A stretch of 64,000 bases of DNA from Annona cherimola (lineage: Eukaryota > Streptophyta > Magnoliopsida > Magnoliales > Annonaceae), in the NCBI GenBank assembly GCA_030490835.1, contig CM059973.1:50038008-50102007 (forward strand), in the 5' to 3' direction. How positions within the stretch are numbered: position 1 is the first letter of the stretch; each line of letters starts with the position of its first letter. Below are positions 25,901-37,900 of this stretch, one piece after another. The position numbers and the translations under genes were made by a program. Under the pieces are notes generated by a model. It was not told where the DNA came from, searched no databases, and saw only the letters and a list, made by a program, of their open reading frames with translations.

Positions 25901-28900
25901 GAAGACTATAACATGAAAAACTAGGAAAGAGTTCAAGTCATGACGTAGAGTTAACTGTCAAGAAATTTTTCATCAGAAATTTCTGTGGATACAAAATTTG
26001 TTCAATCTTCATTGATTATTTTGGAAGATAAAGGGTGATTTTATTTCTGCGGAAAAAGCAACCATTGATACACTTGGATTCATTAAAGATTTTGTTATGA
26101 AGGAAAATCCATGTGTTGACAAGAGTGAAATTTCAGGGCTATAGGAAGACTTGGAGTTTACATGGGATTCAATGTTTCAAGATTTGAAGCCATGAAACAT
26201 GTAAGGAAGGTCAATGAAAACAGAGAAACTAAACAGTATTGCTCAATAAATCAGATGCCAATCCAACATGTAGGATTACATCATCAGTTGTTTCCCAAGT
26301 TGAAAACGCCTATTAAAAATTTGCAATACAGACGAGTTCCTTACAACTCAATGACATTTTTCCAAGCCAAAGAGAATAATAGAGAACACAGTTGATGTTT
26401 ATTAAGTATTGTGGCTTGTTTTATTTAAGATTCTCTTATTTTAGGAATTTGAGGGATTTACCTTGATTAATAATTATAGTTTAGATTACCCTTATGCTAT
26501 ATCCATTTTTGGCTTTGTTATTGCGCAAGTTCCCTTGGCATGCAAGTTTATCTATTACTTGTTGCTGAAGTTTAGGATTTTATTATTTTTCTTAAAAATT
26601 GTTTTGCTTTGTATTGTTTTGCTTCCAATTGCAAGGCAGAGGATTTATGGAGCTCATGAATTAAGATTTCTTTGGTGTCTTTCTAGCCTGATCTCCTTCT
26701 CCTAATCCATTTGCGGTTTCTCCCTTTTTTTACTATTCTATTTCGAGTATCTTCCTTTCTATCAATTGGGACATTTTTTAGATGCAATCTATAATGCCAT
26801 AAATCAATAAAAGGAAAAACTGGAAGAAAGAGAGAAAATCCTCCCAATAGATAAAGTAGGAAACAAAAGGAAGCAATCACATATAAATTAGGAGAAGAAA
26901 ATAAGAGAAGAAAGACACAAAAGAAATCTGAATTTACAAACTCTCTTATACTTGAACAATCATTAAACTTAAGCAGAAAGAAATACATAAACTTACGCAA
27001 TAAAAAACTTGCATAATAAGAAAACTAAAAATAGAAGTAACCTAAAGCCCTAAATAAAACAAGTGAACACTAATATGAACCAATCATAAAACTAAACCAA
27101 TTTAATCTCTAAAATAACAAAATCATAATAAAACAACCTTAAAAATGAGTAACCCTAAAAAACCTAATCATATTCTCTATCATTCTCCTCGGCTTAGAAA
27201 AATCATCCTAGAGTTTTGAAGAAGACTAATCGCATCGCAACTTGGTGTTTTAAGTTGCGCGCACCTAAATATGGATGTTTTATGATTTAAATCATGATGT
27301 TAATGCATACATCATTTTCATACAAACTATGAAGCATAAGTACTAAAGTTTGATTGTTTGAAGAGTGAATTGGTGTTTGGTAGTGGTTGGGAAATTTGAA
27401 ATGACCAAGGGTAGCACTGAAGATAATGCAAATGTTGGATAGAAATATAGGGAAAGGATTTCGGAAAATAGGCAACAAGTAAGATGTAAATTTTGCAAAA
27501 GAGAACTAAGTAGTAGAATAATAAGATTGAAGAACACTTGGCACATCAAAAGGGTAATAGAGCTCTCTACTCTCAAGGCCTAAAGAAGTAATAACTTTGA
27601 TAAAGGCCAACTTAAATGGCATAAAGGGTAAAAAGGCATCAAGAAAGAAAACAAAAAAGGACTACTTCGAATGCGTACAACAATAAAGTATTTAGAACAC
27701 TCGATGATGATGGTGATGATGATGATGACGACAATAATGATCATATGGAAATTAGGATAGTTAGAAGGGAAAGTTTAACAACTACTCAAAAGGATAAATA
27801 TACAAATAATCATTTGCTAGATCTCAATCAATTTGCGAAGTTTTAGGAATAGAGGGGGTTGTTTAGAAATTCAAGTTGTGCCTTCAATGGAAAAAAGCAA
27901 TCTAATAGTTCAAGACCTGCAGGGTCATAAATATTGATAACGATGAGACTTTTATATTGAGTCATGAGCACCTACTAAGGATAAACAATATTTAGAAAGA
28001 GTACTGCAAAAAAATTGAAGCAATTGTGCAATTAATTCGTTATCAAGTAATCTAGGGAAAGTGGTAGCAAAGTTGTTCTCATATAAAAGCATTCCTCCGC
28101 AAATGGTAAATTTACCATATTTTCGTGTTTTGTTAATGTAGCTGCAGAAGCTTGAGTGGTGTGAAAGAATCCTCATTTTATGAAATTGATAAAAAAATAT
28201 TCAAACACATTACATGAAAAGATTAAGAAAATGTATAGGACTTTAGGAAGATTAGGCTGCTTGAGGGTGCACTACTTTTTCTTCTTCTTCCTTATGAGCC
28301 TCAACTTCCTCTCTTATAATAGGACTCTTTTCATGATCACCAGTTGCATGTTGTGAATGTGAGGCATAAGGAGATGGATATACGCTTGGCACAAAAGATT
28401 CACTTGTGGCTCCTAATCCCCCACACCGTCCCGTGTACATTACTTCCATCATCAACATTTCCAATGCCAATATGAATTTCACCACTACCCTTGTCATAAT
28501 CTCTTGATGACATTCTTTAACCCAATAATTATTTCATCTGCCTTGGTATAAGTGCTCGCATATTTAAATTGTGACTTAAGAAATAACCTACAAGTGGAAG
28601 AACTACCACACCATAAGTCAACAATTTAGCACGTGAATATAGAAGTTTCAAAGTTTAAATAACACTTACATGGTATTAACTACTACATACAAATCATGAT
28701 GAAGTTACTCATCTTATCGCCGATCAATCAACTTCCAATATTCTTTTTAATGTTTGTAACTACTTTTCATGGGAAATTTTGCTCTATCTATTGTTTCATA
28801 AATAAATCTTATTATAAGACAATCATCATTTTCACATGTTTTAGTACATTTATCAACAAATTCATTACCTTCATAATTTGTAGCAAAACGAATAGCTATC

Positions 28901-31900
28901 AGCCTTAGCAACTTACAACCATTAGTGAACTTTTTGTTCAAAGCAATTATACAATTACGGTTGTAGATGAACGAAGTCACAAGTCTTGCTTACTTTACTA
29001 TTTTTGCACATTTTTATGCCTAATGTCCTCAAACATAAAATCATATGCAATGTGTTGCACATGAAACCCAAAATAAATGTGGTCTCTTATCCATAAGTAT
29101 CCTTGTTGTCTTATACATGCTTCATTATCTATAACTATTAGCATCACATTACTCTCCCCAACTACATCCATCATCTTGCCCATCAAGCTAAAAATGTAGT
29201 TAGCTACTTTAACTATTCCAAATTGCTAGTTGTATCAACAATTTTAAAAGAAATGAAGACTGAGTGGTAGTCAACCACAAAGTTAATTACACTCAACCTA
29301 GTTGGGTTAGTTCATCCATCATGCATAATAGTACACCCTCAACCAATCCAAATATTCCCAAAGCTTATACATACTTTTTAACTTTTTTATTGACTGCTTC
29401 TAAATGTTTTTCGTCAATATTATAGGACAAGGGCGCCTTCACACCATTTGAAGTTTTTGCAGCAGCATCATCAACAAAAATTCGAATATAGTTACTACAT
29501 GCAAGGGAATATTATTACATAGGAACAACTTTTCTATCACCTTCCCTAGATTATCAATGTAGATTTATTCCACATTTACTTCAGTTTTTTTTTCGCACTA
29601 CTCTTTCTAAATACTTATTCCTCCTCAGTGAGTGCTCATGGCTCAACAAACTGTCTCCTCGTCATCAATATCTACGTAATTAACAAATCTTGAACTATCG
29701 CAAAGTTTTCTTCCTTTGAAGGCATGACTGAAACTTCTAAACAATCTCCCTTTACATTTAGGACTAGCTAATCTACCTCCCCTACTTCCCCCAACTTCAT
29801 AAATTGAATGAGATTTAGCAAACGACTATTATGATATTCAACTTTCTAAGCAGGTCTTAAACTTTCTTTTCTAGATGTCCTCATCTCCATATCATCATCG
29901 TCGTCGTCGTCGTCATCATCATTAGGTGTTATGAATACTTTATCCCCCCCATGCATTCAAACTAACTTTTTTTTTTCTTGACGCATTCTCTCTCATTACA
30001 TCCTTCATGTTAGCCTTCATCAAAGTTATTACTTCTCTAAGTACTTGAGAGCAAGGACATTACTCTTTTCATGTGTCAAATATTGTTTCAACCTTGTTAG
30101 TCTACCACTAAATTCTCTTTTACAAAATTCACATCTTGTTGCCTCTTTTATGCAATCTTTTCCTCATACTATTATCCAATATTTGCATTAGATTCAATGC
30201 TACCTATCGCCAACTCTAATTCCCCACTACCACAAAACATCAATTCACAGGTTATTTACAATAATAACCCGCTAAGTTTACTTATAGTTTTAACCTCGGT
30301 GTTTCAATATTTATATATATGACTCTCTAATTTTTAACCCTACACAAAAATGACCCAACAATCAAACGTAGTGCTAAACAATCGTTTGTTAAATTCAAAT
30401 CCCGAAAGAGCCTCCATGCTTCCAAACTAGAATGAAAATCCTAAAAGATCTACTATTCCCATTTGCACTTCCTGCTCTGCGCAAATCAAATTCGCATTTC
30501 TCTTCTTAGACATGTAACTCACCATTGGCATGTGATTTGGTTGGGCTTTGTTCATTGTCTTCTTCAGACTCGTCACTGGTCTTGATGAAAAGGCAGATCC
30601 TATGGTTGGATCTAGAAAGGACAGCCGAGCAATCAGTTCTTAGTGCTGGGGTTGTCAAGAGCGATCAATTATTCTGGGTTTCTCCCATGGTAGCATACGC
30701 TAATGATTTTTTTCAGCTATTTTGATCAAAACAAGCCCTAAAAAAATTTCTTAATTTTTTTAATTACAAAACTTCTTAAATTGAACATGCTATAGTTGTC
30801 GACTTCATATCGTTTGGGTTAAGCTTAACCAGGTCTTACACTTTTTTCATTCTTAAAAAATAACAACCTATTTTTTCATTCTCAATACAATTTTTCCCAT
30901 TCTCAATACACAACAACATTTTTTATTGGGTTAAGCTTAAGCAATTCTTACACATGTTAAGATTACTGCAAGCAATGTGGCAAAATTCATAGCTAAGATT
31001 ATTGTTATTAATTTGTTTATTTGTGTATAGAATTGTGGATTTCTTATTTTGGCACATTTATGGCAACCTTCTGGATTCTCTTAACTTTGGTTTTCCCCTA
31101 ATTTTCTTATATATATTTTGCTTTCAATGCGTGCATTCCAACTATTTGAAACTGCACATTTGATTAATGTATTGACTGTAAAAGAAATTAATTATTGTAT
31201 CACGATTATCAAAACCCTATTGCTTTGTCAATTTTTCTAGAGCTAGCAGCTTAGATTTCAGGTCAGCAGCCATGGCCAAGCTCAAAGTGGAAGATGGGTT
31301 TTTGAGGGCATTTTCGTCCAATTAAGGTTGGAGGTCTTTTAACTCTGTTTGTGCTAAGGGTTATTTTTAAAGAATTTGAAAACTTTGAGGGTTATTTTAT
31401 AAATATTCAAACTACAAGGTCAAATTCCAAATCGGTAAAATTAGAAGGTTATTTTTGCAAATAACCCACCAATTCACTCTTCAAACAACCAAACTTCAAT
31501 ATATATGCTTCGCAATCTATATGGAAATGACATATGAAATTGCATTAACATCATGGTGTAAATCATAAAACATCTATATTCACGGGCACACAACTTAAAA
31601 CCCTAAAAATATCGGCCCCTGGTTGTACGCATCCAGATGCATTGAGCCTTCAATGCACCCAAGTGCATAACCCATTTATTTATTTATTTATTTTGAAATT
31701 TTTTTTACATAGCTGTTAGTCTAAGTTTATTTAACATGTATATTAATTTTTACCATTTTTAAATATTTTGTTGGGATTTTTAAACATCAATGGCATTTTT
31801 AGTAATTTAAATATCTAAAAGTCTCCAAAGATGGTAAAAATTAATACACATGTTAAATACACGTATATTAACAGTTTCGTGAAAAAAAATTTAAAAAAAG

Positions 31901-34900
31901 GACACAAATGCACCCGGGTGAATATGACCAAGCACCAAAAATATATTGTCAATTATTTTTTATTTGCAATTTTAAATCCAATAAATTATAAAATAAACAA
32001 AAAGACATGATAAATGCATCGTTTAAATCATAAAACAGCCATATTCACGTGCGCACAACTTATAGCCCAAAAAAAATATATCTTTTCAATCAATTTTTAT
32101 CTACACATTTTAAATCTGAAAAAATATAAAAGCAATAAAAAGACATCAATAACTGCATCAACTTTACAAACACCAAACTCAATAGCACAAAAGAACTGTT
32201 AATTATTTTAATATTTTTGGTTTTGCGTAAATATTTTTTATTTTTAATTTTCATAAATTCAAAAAATATGAAAGTGTTTTCAAACTTTACTCAAAATATA
32301 AGGTGAAAACAGAGAAAACTATTCTAAACAGCAACCTTGAAAGACATCAAGAGTTTTCTATTTTTAAAATTTTCAGATAAAATAATAATAACAGAAAATT
32401 CACAAGTCTAGCAACACTCATCCTCTATGCGTCAAATCTAAGTTAGATCTAGAGATTTAACCCATTAAATTTATGTGGAAAACCCTTGCATCAAAGTTAG
32501 AGGAAAAAACTATGGGAGAGAGATGCAAAGATCCAACAAATATTGGCCTATACACCCTGTATTAGCCATCTCTTACCTGTACCGATCATCTCCGATATTG
32601 TATACAGGGGACAGGGGTATTTCAGCTAGGTTTTATAAAACTGGAAGCCCAACATAAAATGAAGTAAGAGATAGGTGGCGCCCACATTTTTAATTTGTAT
32701 TTTGATACCGAAAAATGATTTTTTTTAATTCTAGAACATCTAAGAGCGACAAATGGTCCCATTAGATGATGACTTTCCGAATAACATAACGGTCATGATT
32801 GATACAGTATGTTTTAATGCTTTGATGAAAATAGAAAGAAATTTTTCAAATCTGTCTATTCTAGGCGCAAGAATTTTGTAAAAGGGAAATAATCCTAGGA
32901 TATTTTAGAAAGATTTTATTTTGCTATTTTTGAAAGATATTAGAATATTCCTATGATATTTTAGAATCTGTTTAAAATAAGCATGTATCTATTTTAAGTT
33001 TACTTCCTTAAGAAGTTTACTTAAAATATACAACTTCCTTTTCTAGAAGAATTTTCCTATGATATTTTAGAATCAATTTAAAATAAGCAAGTATCTATTT
33101 TAAGTTTACTTCCTTAAGAAGTTTGCTTAAACTATATATTTCTTTTTCTAGAAGGATTTTATTTGCTAAGATTAGGTGGTATGTTCACCTATAAATACAG
33201 CTCTTGTAAGCTCTAAAGGGGCATCAATTTTGAGATTTATAAAAGTGTTCTCTAGTTATTCTTCTACTTGTTCTTGTTCTTCTCTCATTATTCATCTCTC
33301 ATTATTCATCTGTTCTTTCTACCTTCTTTCTTCACTTCTCATCTCTAGAGGTTCCTTCCTCTTTCTTCTATTTTCTTCTCTACCCATCCTACATCAATTG
33401 GTATCAGAGCCAAACCTGGTACTACTTTCACCCAATTTCTATTACTGTTTGCATAAAAAAAAACTACTGTTGTCCATTCTATTGCCATTTTGTTGTCCAC
33501 GAACTGCTGCCGTCTACAAAACACTGTTGTCCATTCTATTGGAGTTTGCTGTCCACAAACCGGTGCTATCATTGTTGTCCATTCTGTAGCTGTTTGATGT
33601 TGCCTACTGCTGCCAGTACAACAACCTATTGGTCATCGCAAAAATACTACTAAGAAGTTGCTGAAATTACTTTCAAGTTGTCTCTTGCTAAACTTGATAA
33701 TATTTGACCTCAATAGGTACATTTTCTCTAGTTGAAAGTACTTAATTCATATTTGTTTCAATCAAGTTCTTTGCTTTCAAACCTTTTAAAAAAAGAGAGA
33801 GAGAGAGGAAAAAAAAATTCATTCTTAGTAGTAAGTCTTTTCTATATCAGCATAAATTGAATTTTTGAGCCACCATGCCTACTAATGCTGAATTAAATGC
33901 CGAACTCGAAGCTTTATCCAATTCTATTGATAATCGATTTGAATCTTTTACAAACCTTTGTGATACCTTGGCCCAAAAGCAAGAAGATTTCCAAGAAGAA
34001 ACCACCTCTTCCATTCAATCTCTCATTTCCTCAGTAAACAGGTTGACTGAAATTGTTAGAAAATGTCCTATGACTGAGACAGGACATTCATTTCGAAATG
34101 GTCAATCACACAATACTCATGCTTCTAGCAGCTCTCCTATCATAACTGGTCTTCTCCCAAATCCAAACATGCATGCTAGAGGTCATCATAACCCAGAGCA
34201 TTCACATATTCCAGAAATGCATACAAATTCAGAAAACCATGAAGACGACAATAATTTTTATGAAATTAGTTTTGCAAACAATCTTAGATATGGGAACCAC
34301 CAGAGAAATTATAATATACTTTTTCCACAACAACAACAACGGCGTGTAACTGATAATTCTTTGGTGGTAAAACAAGTCAAGGTAGATGTTCCTAGTTATG
34401 ACAGTCGTCTAGACCCTAATGCTTTCTTAGATTGGTTGGCAGACATTAAAGATTTTTTTGTTGGTATGATATGAATGATGCACAACGATTGAGATTTACA
34501 AAAATGAAACTTGTTGGGTCTGCCAAACGCTATTGACAAGAGGTTCTAGATGAAAGTCGACACTTAGGAGTACCTATCACTACATGGGCTGAAATGAAAG
34601 CTAGATTGAAAGAGAAGTATCTTCCTGAATATCATCAGACTCAACTATTGGAACAACTGGTTAACTTAAGACAAGGATCATTAAGTGTAACTGATTATCT
34701 TAATAAGTTTGAAGATTTAAAAATGAAATGTGGAATACAGGAAGATCCTTGGGTTACACGAACAAAGTTTATCAATGGCCTGAAACCAGAAATCAAAACT
34801 TAGTTGAAATTGCATTCAGTTGTTTCTATGGAAGACGAACAAAGCTCTAGAATTGGAAAATTTTCAAAAATCTTTCACTAACAAACGTTTGATTCCACAA

Positions 34901-37900
34901 ACTGGAGAGATGAGGGTATCCAAATTAAATTCTAATCTAACATCTTTTCAAGGAACAACTAAACCATTGCTTGAACAATACACAAGTAGGGAAAAGAGTA
35001 ATCCAGTTTCTCGATTTGATGTTTTCGTTGTGGGGGTAAAGGTCATATTGCATCACAATGTCCTCAGCACACACTCACAATTAATCATGTAAAGGATCAT
35101 GAAAATGTGACCATTGATCAAGTTGCTGAAACTTTTGAGGAACCATCGGATTGTGAACTTGATGGAGACTATAGCTATAATGAGGACTCACAATTAAATA
35201 TTGCGCGTTGCATTTTGACTACTTCTTCAAATAGTGATTGGAGACGTACAAATATATTTCATCAATATTTTAAATGTGGGAATACAGTATGCAAGATTGT
35301 TATAGATGAAGGTAGTTCTATGAATGTGATTGCCAAATCAGCTATAGCCAGATTGAATTTGAAAACTGAACCACATCCTCATCCATATCGTATAGCATGG
35401 GTAGACAAAACTGCACTTCCTGTTAATGAAAGATGCTTGGTTCCTATATCGATGGGTGATTATTCTGATCATATTTTGTGTGATGTGCTACCCATGGATG
35501 TGGCTCATATTCTTCTTGGTCGTCCATGGCTATATGACTTAAAAGTAATCCATTATGAGCAACCAAACACCTATATTATCAAGCATAATGGAAAATCTAT
35601 CCTTTTGAAGCCTGCTAAACCTAAAGAAAGTGATAGATCCCACAAAGAGTCTCCATTTGATTCATCTGAAAAACGACATTTGCATATTCTTACAAGAAAA
35701 CAATTTGAAAAAGAAAGACAAGATTCAGGACTCATTCTAGCTATAGTAGCCAAAGAGGACACAAATACAGCTCAAAAGAGAAACACTGGACTATACACTT
35801 CTCTGCCTATACCACATATTCTTTGGCTAAACATTAGTATGGACTTTATTCTCGGATTGTCTAAAACCTCTCGAGGATTTGATTCAATTCTTGTGGTAGT
35901 TGATAGATTTTCAAAAATGGATCATTTTATCCCATGTACTAAATCTGCTTATGCTTCATATATTGCAAAATTATTCTTTAGAGAAATTGTTAAGCTTCAC
36001 GGGTTACCAACTTCCATCATTTTTTATTGGGATGTTAAATTTGTAAGCTATTTTTGGAAAACCTTGTGGAAACTTTCTAGTACCAAATTGAAATTTTCAT
36101 TTGCTTTTCATCCACAAACTGATGGCCAAACTGAGGTAATCAATCGGAGTTTAGGAAATCTGCTTAGGACTTGGTGGGAGAACATATAGAAACTTGGGAT
36201 TCTGTATTGGCTATTGCCGAATTTGCATACAACAATTCAGTCAATTGTTCTACTGGGAAATCTCCTTTTAAAATTGTCTATGGTTATATTCCTCGAGCTC
36301 CCATCGATTTAATTCCTTTACCCATTGATACCCGTTCATCTGGTACTGCTGAATCTTTTGCTCAACACATTCGAGATATTCATGCTGATATTAGAAGAAA
36401 GATTACTCTAAGTAATGAAAATTATAAGCTTGCTGCAGATGTTTATAGAAGAAAACAAGAGTTTGATGTTAGGGATTACGTCATGGTTCGTGTCCGTCCA
36501 GAAAGATATCCTAAAAATTCTTTTAAAAAGTTGCATGCACGAGCCAGTGGACCCTTTCGTGTTTTAAGAAAATTGAGATCCAATGCATATGAACTTGATT
36601 TGCCTTCAAATATAGGAATTAGTTGTATTTTCAATATAGAGGATTTGTTTCCTTACCGAGGCACTTTTGAGCCTCCAAGTTTGTCTGCAGGAATTTCAAC
36701 AGATAACAGTTCAACATCACCACATGTGCCTATACTTCCACGAGTATCATCTACTTTTTCAGATCAGATAAAGAATATCCTACAAGATGAACTTGTCACT
36801 ACTGGATCGGGCATTATGCAAAGATTTCTTGTCAAGTGGAAAAACAAGTTTGATTCTAATGCTACATGGGTTACTAAAGATGACCTACGCCACTTGGATC
36901 CGAATATTCTTGAGCAGTATCAAAGTCAGAACTCTCCGGTGGCGAGTTTTTCGAAGCCGGAGAGAATTGATGAAAATAGAAAGAAATTTTTCAAATCCGT
37001 CTATTCTAGGCGCAAGAATTTTGTAAAAGGGAAATAATCCTAGGATATTTTAGAAAGATTTTATTTTGCTATTTTTGAAAGATATTAGAATATTCCTATG
37101 ATATTTTAGAATCTGTTTAAAATAAGCATGTATCTATTTTAAGTTTACTTCCTTAAGAAGTTTACTTAAAATATACAACTTCCTTTTCTAGAAGGATTTT
37201 CCTATGATATTTTAGAATCTATTTAAAATAAGCAAGTATCTATTTTAAGTTTACTTCCTTAAGAAGTTTGCTTAAAATATATATTTCTTTCTCTAGCAGG
37301 ATTTTATTTGCTAAGATTATGTGGTATGTTCACCTATAAATACAGCTCTTGTAAGCTCTAAAGGGGCATCAATTTTGAAATTTATAAAAGTGTTCTCTAG
37401 TTCTTCTTCTACTTGTTCTTGTTCTTCTCTCATTATTCATCTGTTCTTTCTACCTTCTTTCTTCACTTCTCATCTCTAGAGGTTTCTTCCTCTTTCTTCT
37501 ATTTTCTTCTCTACCCATCCTACATCATGCTTACTGTGGCACAATCACAATATTTCAACCAAGGGACTAGGAGGGTAGTCTACCTAGCAGAAGGATAGAC
37601 CTTTATATAGGCACAACATGTACACATGGATAACATCATCAACATTTAAACTCATCATATGTGCAACTACCATCGTTGGCTACTTATAGTTTGACACAAG
37701 GGTATAGGTGACTGTGATCTAGGACTCATGGACCCCTAAAGTCACAATCTCCATGAACCAATCCAATATCCACTTCATGTTGGTCCATATTCAAGACTCC
37801 TGCTGTAAACAAGACTGTCCTGTGGATGAAGAAGTGAAGGGGTAGCAAACCCATAACAGTAATGGCAAGTATGCAAGGAGGGGTACTTTGTTGAGGACAA

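Larger units (their letters stand above)
27247..32165 (-). mobile_element. hAT-type DNA transposon relic
   Basis: Subterminal inverted repeats: left about 27247-27345 (TTTTAAGTTGCGCGCACCTAAATATGGATGTTTTATGATTTA), right about 31505-31612 in inverse (TAAATCATAAAACATCTATATTCACGGGCACACAACTTAAAA), the right one repeated again near 32017-32065. A decayed hAT transposase lies between on the minus strand. Exact termini and the 8-bp duplication were not found, so the outer limits are approximate. Two elements are inserted in it (30249-31469 and 31613-31936). Confidence 0.6.
32823..37527 (+). mobile_element. Chromovirus-type Gypsy element lacking RT and RNase H
   Basis: 4705 bp with a perfect 5-bp target duplication TGCTT (32818-32822, 37528-37532), two LTRs, a tRNA-Met primer site, broken gag, protease, integrase core and chromodomain. 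The protease reading frame passes directly into the integrase core, so RT, RNase H and the integrase zinc finger are absent. It sits in FTHFS intron 1, antisense to the gene. LTRs differ at about ten positions plus one 14-bp duplication, so it is older than the element at 52.7 kb. Confidence 0.9.

Noticed and set aside
33176..33589. 137-codon hydrophobic frame across the Gypsy 5' LTR end
   Set aside because: It runs through the LTR boundary and primer site in CT-rich DNA; not a gene.
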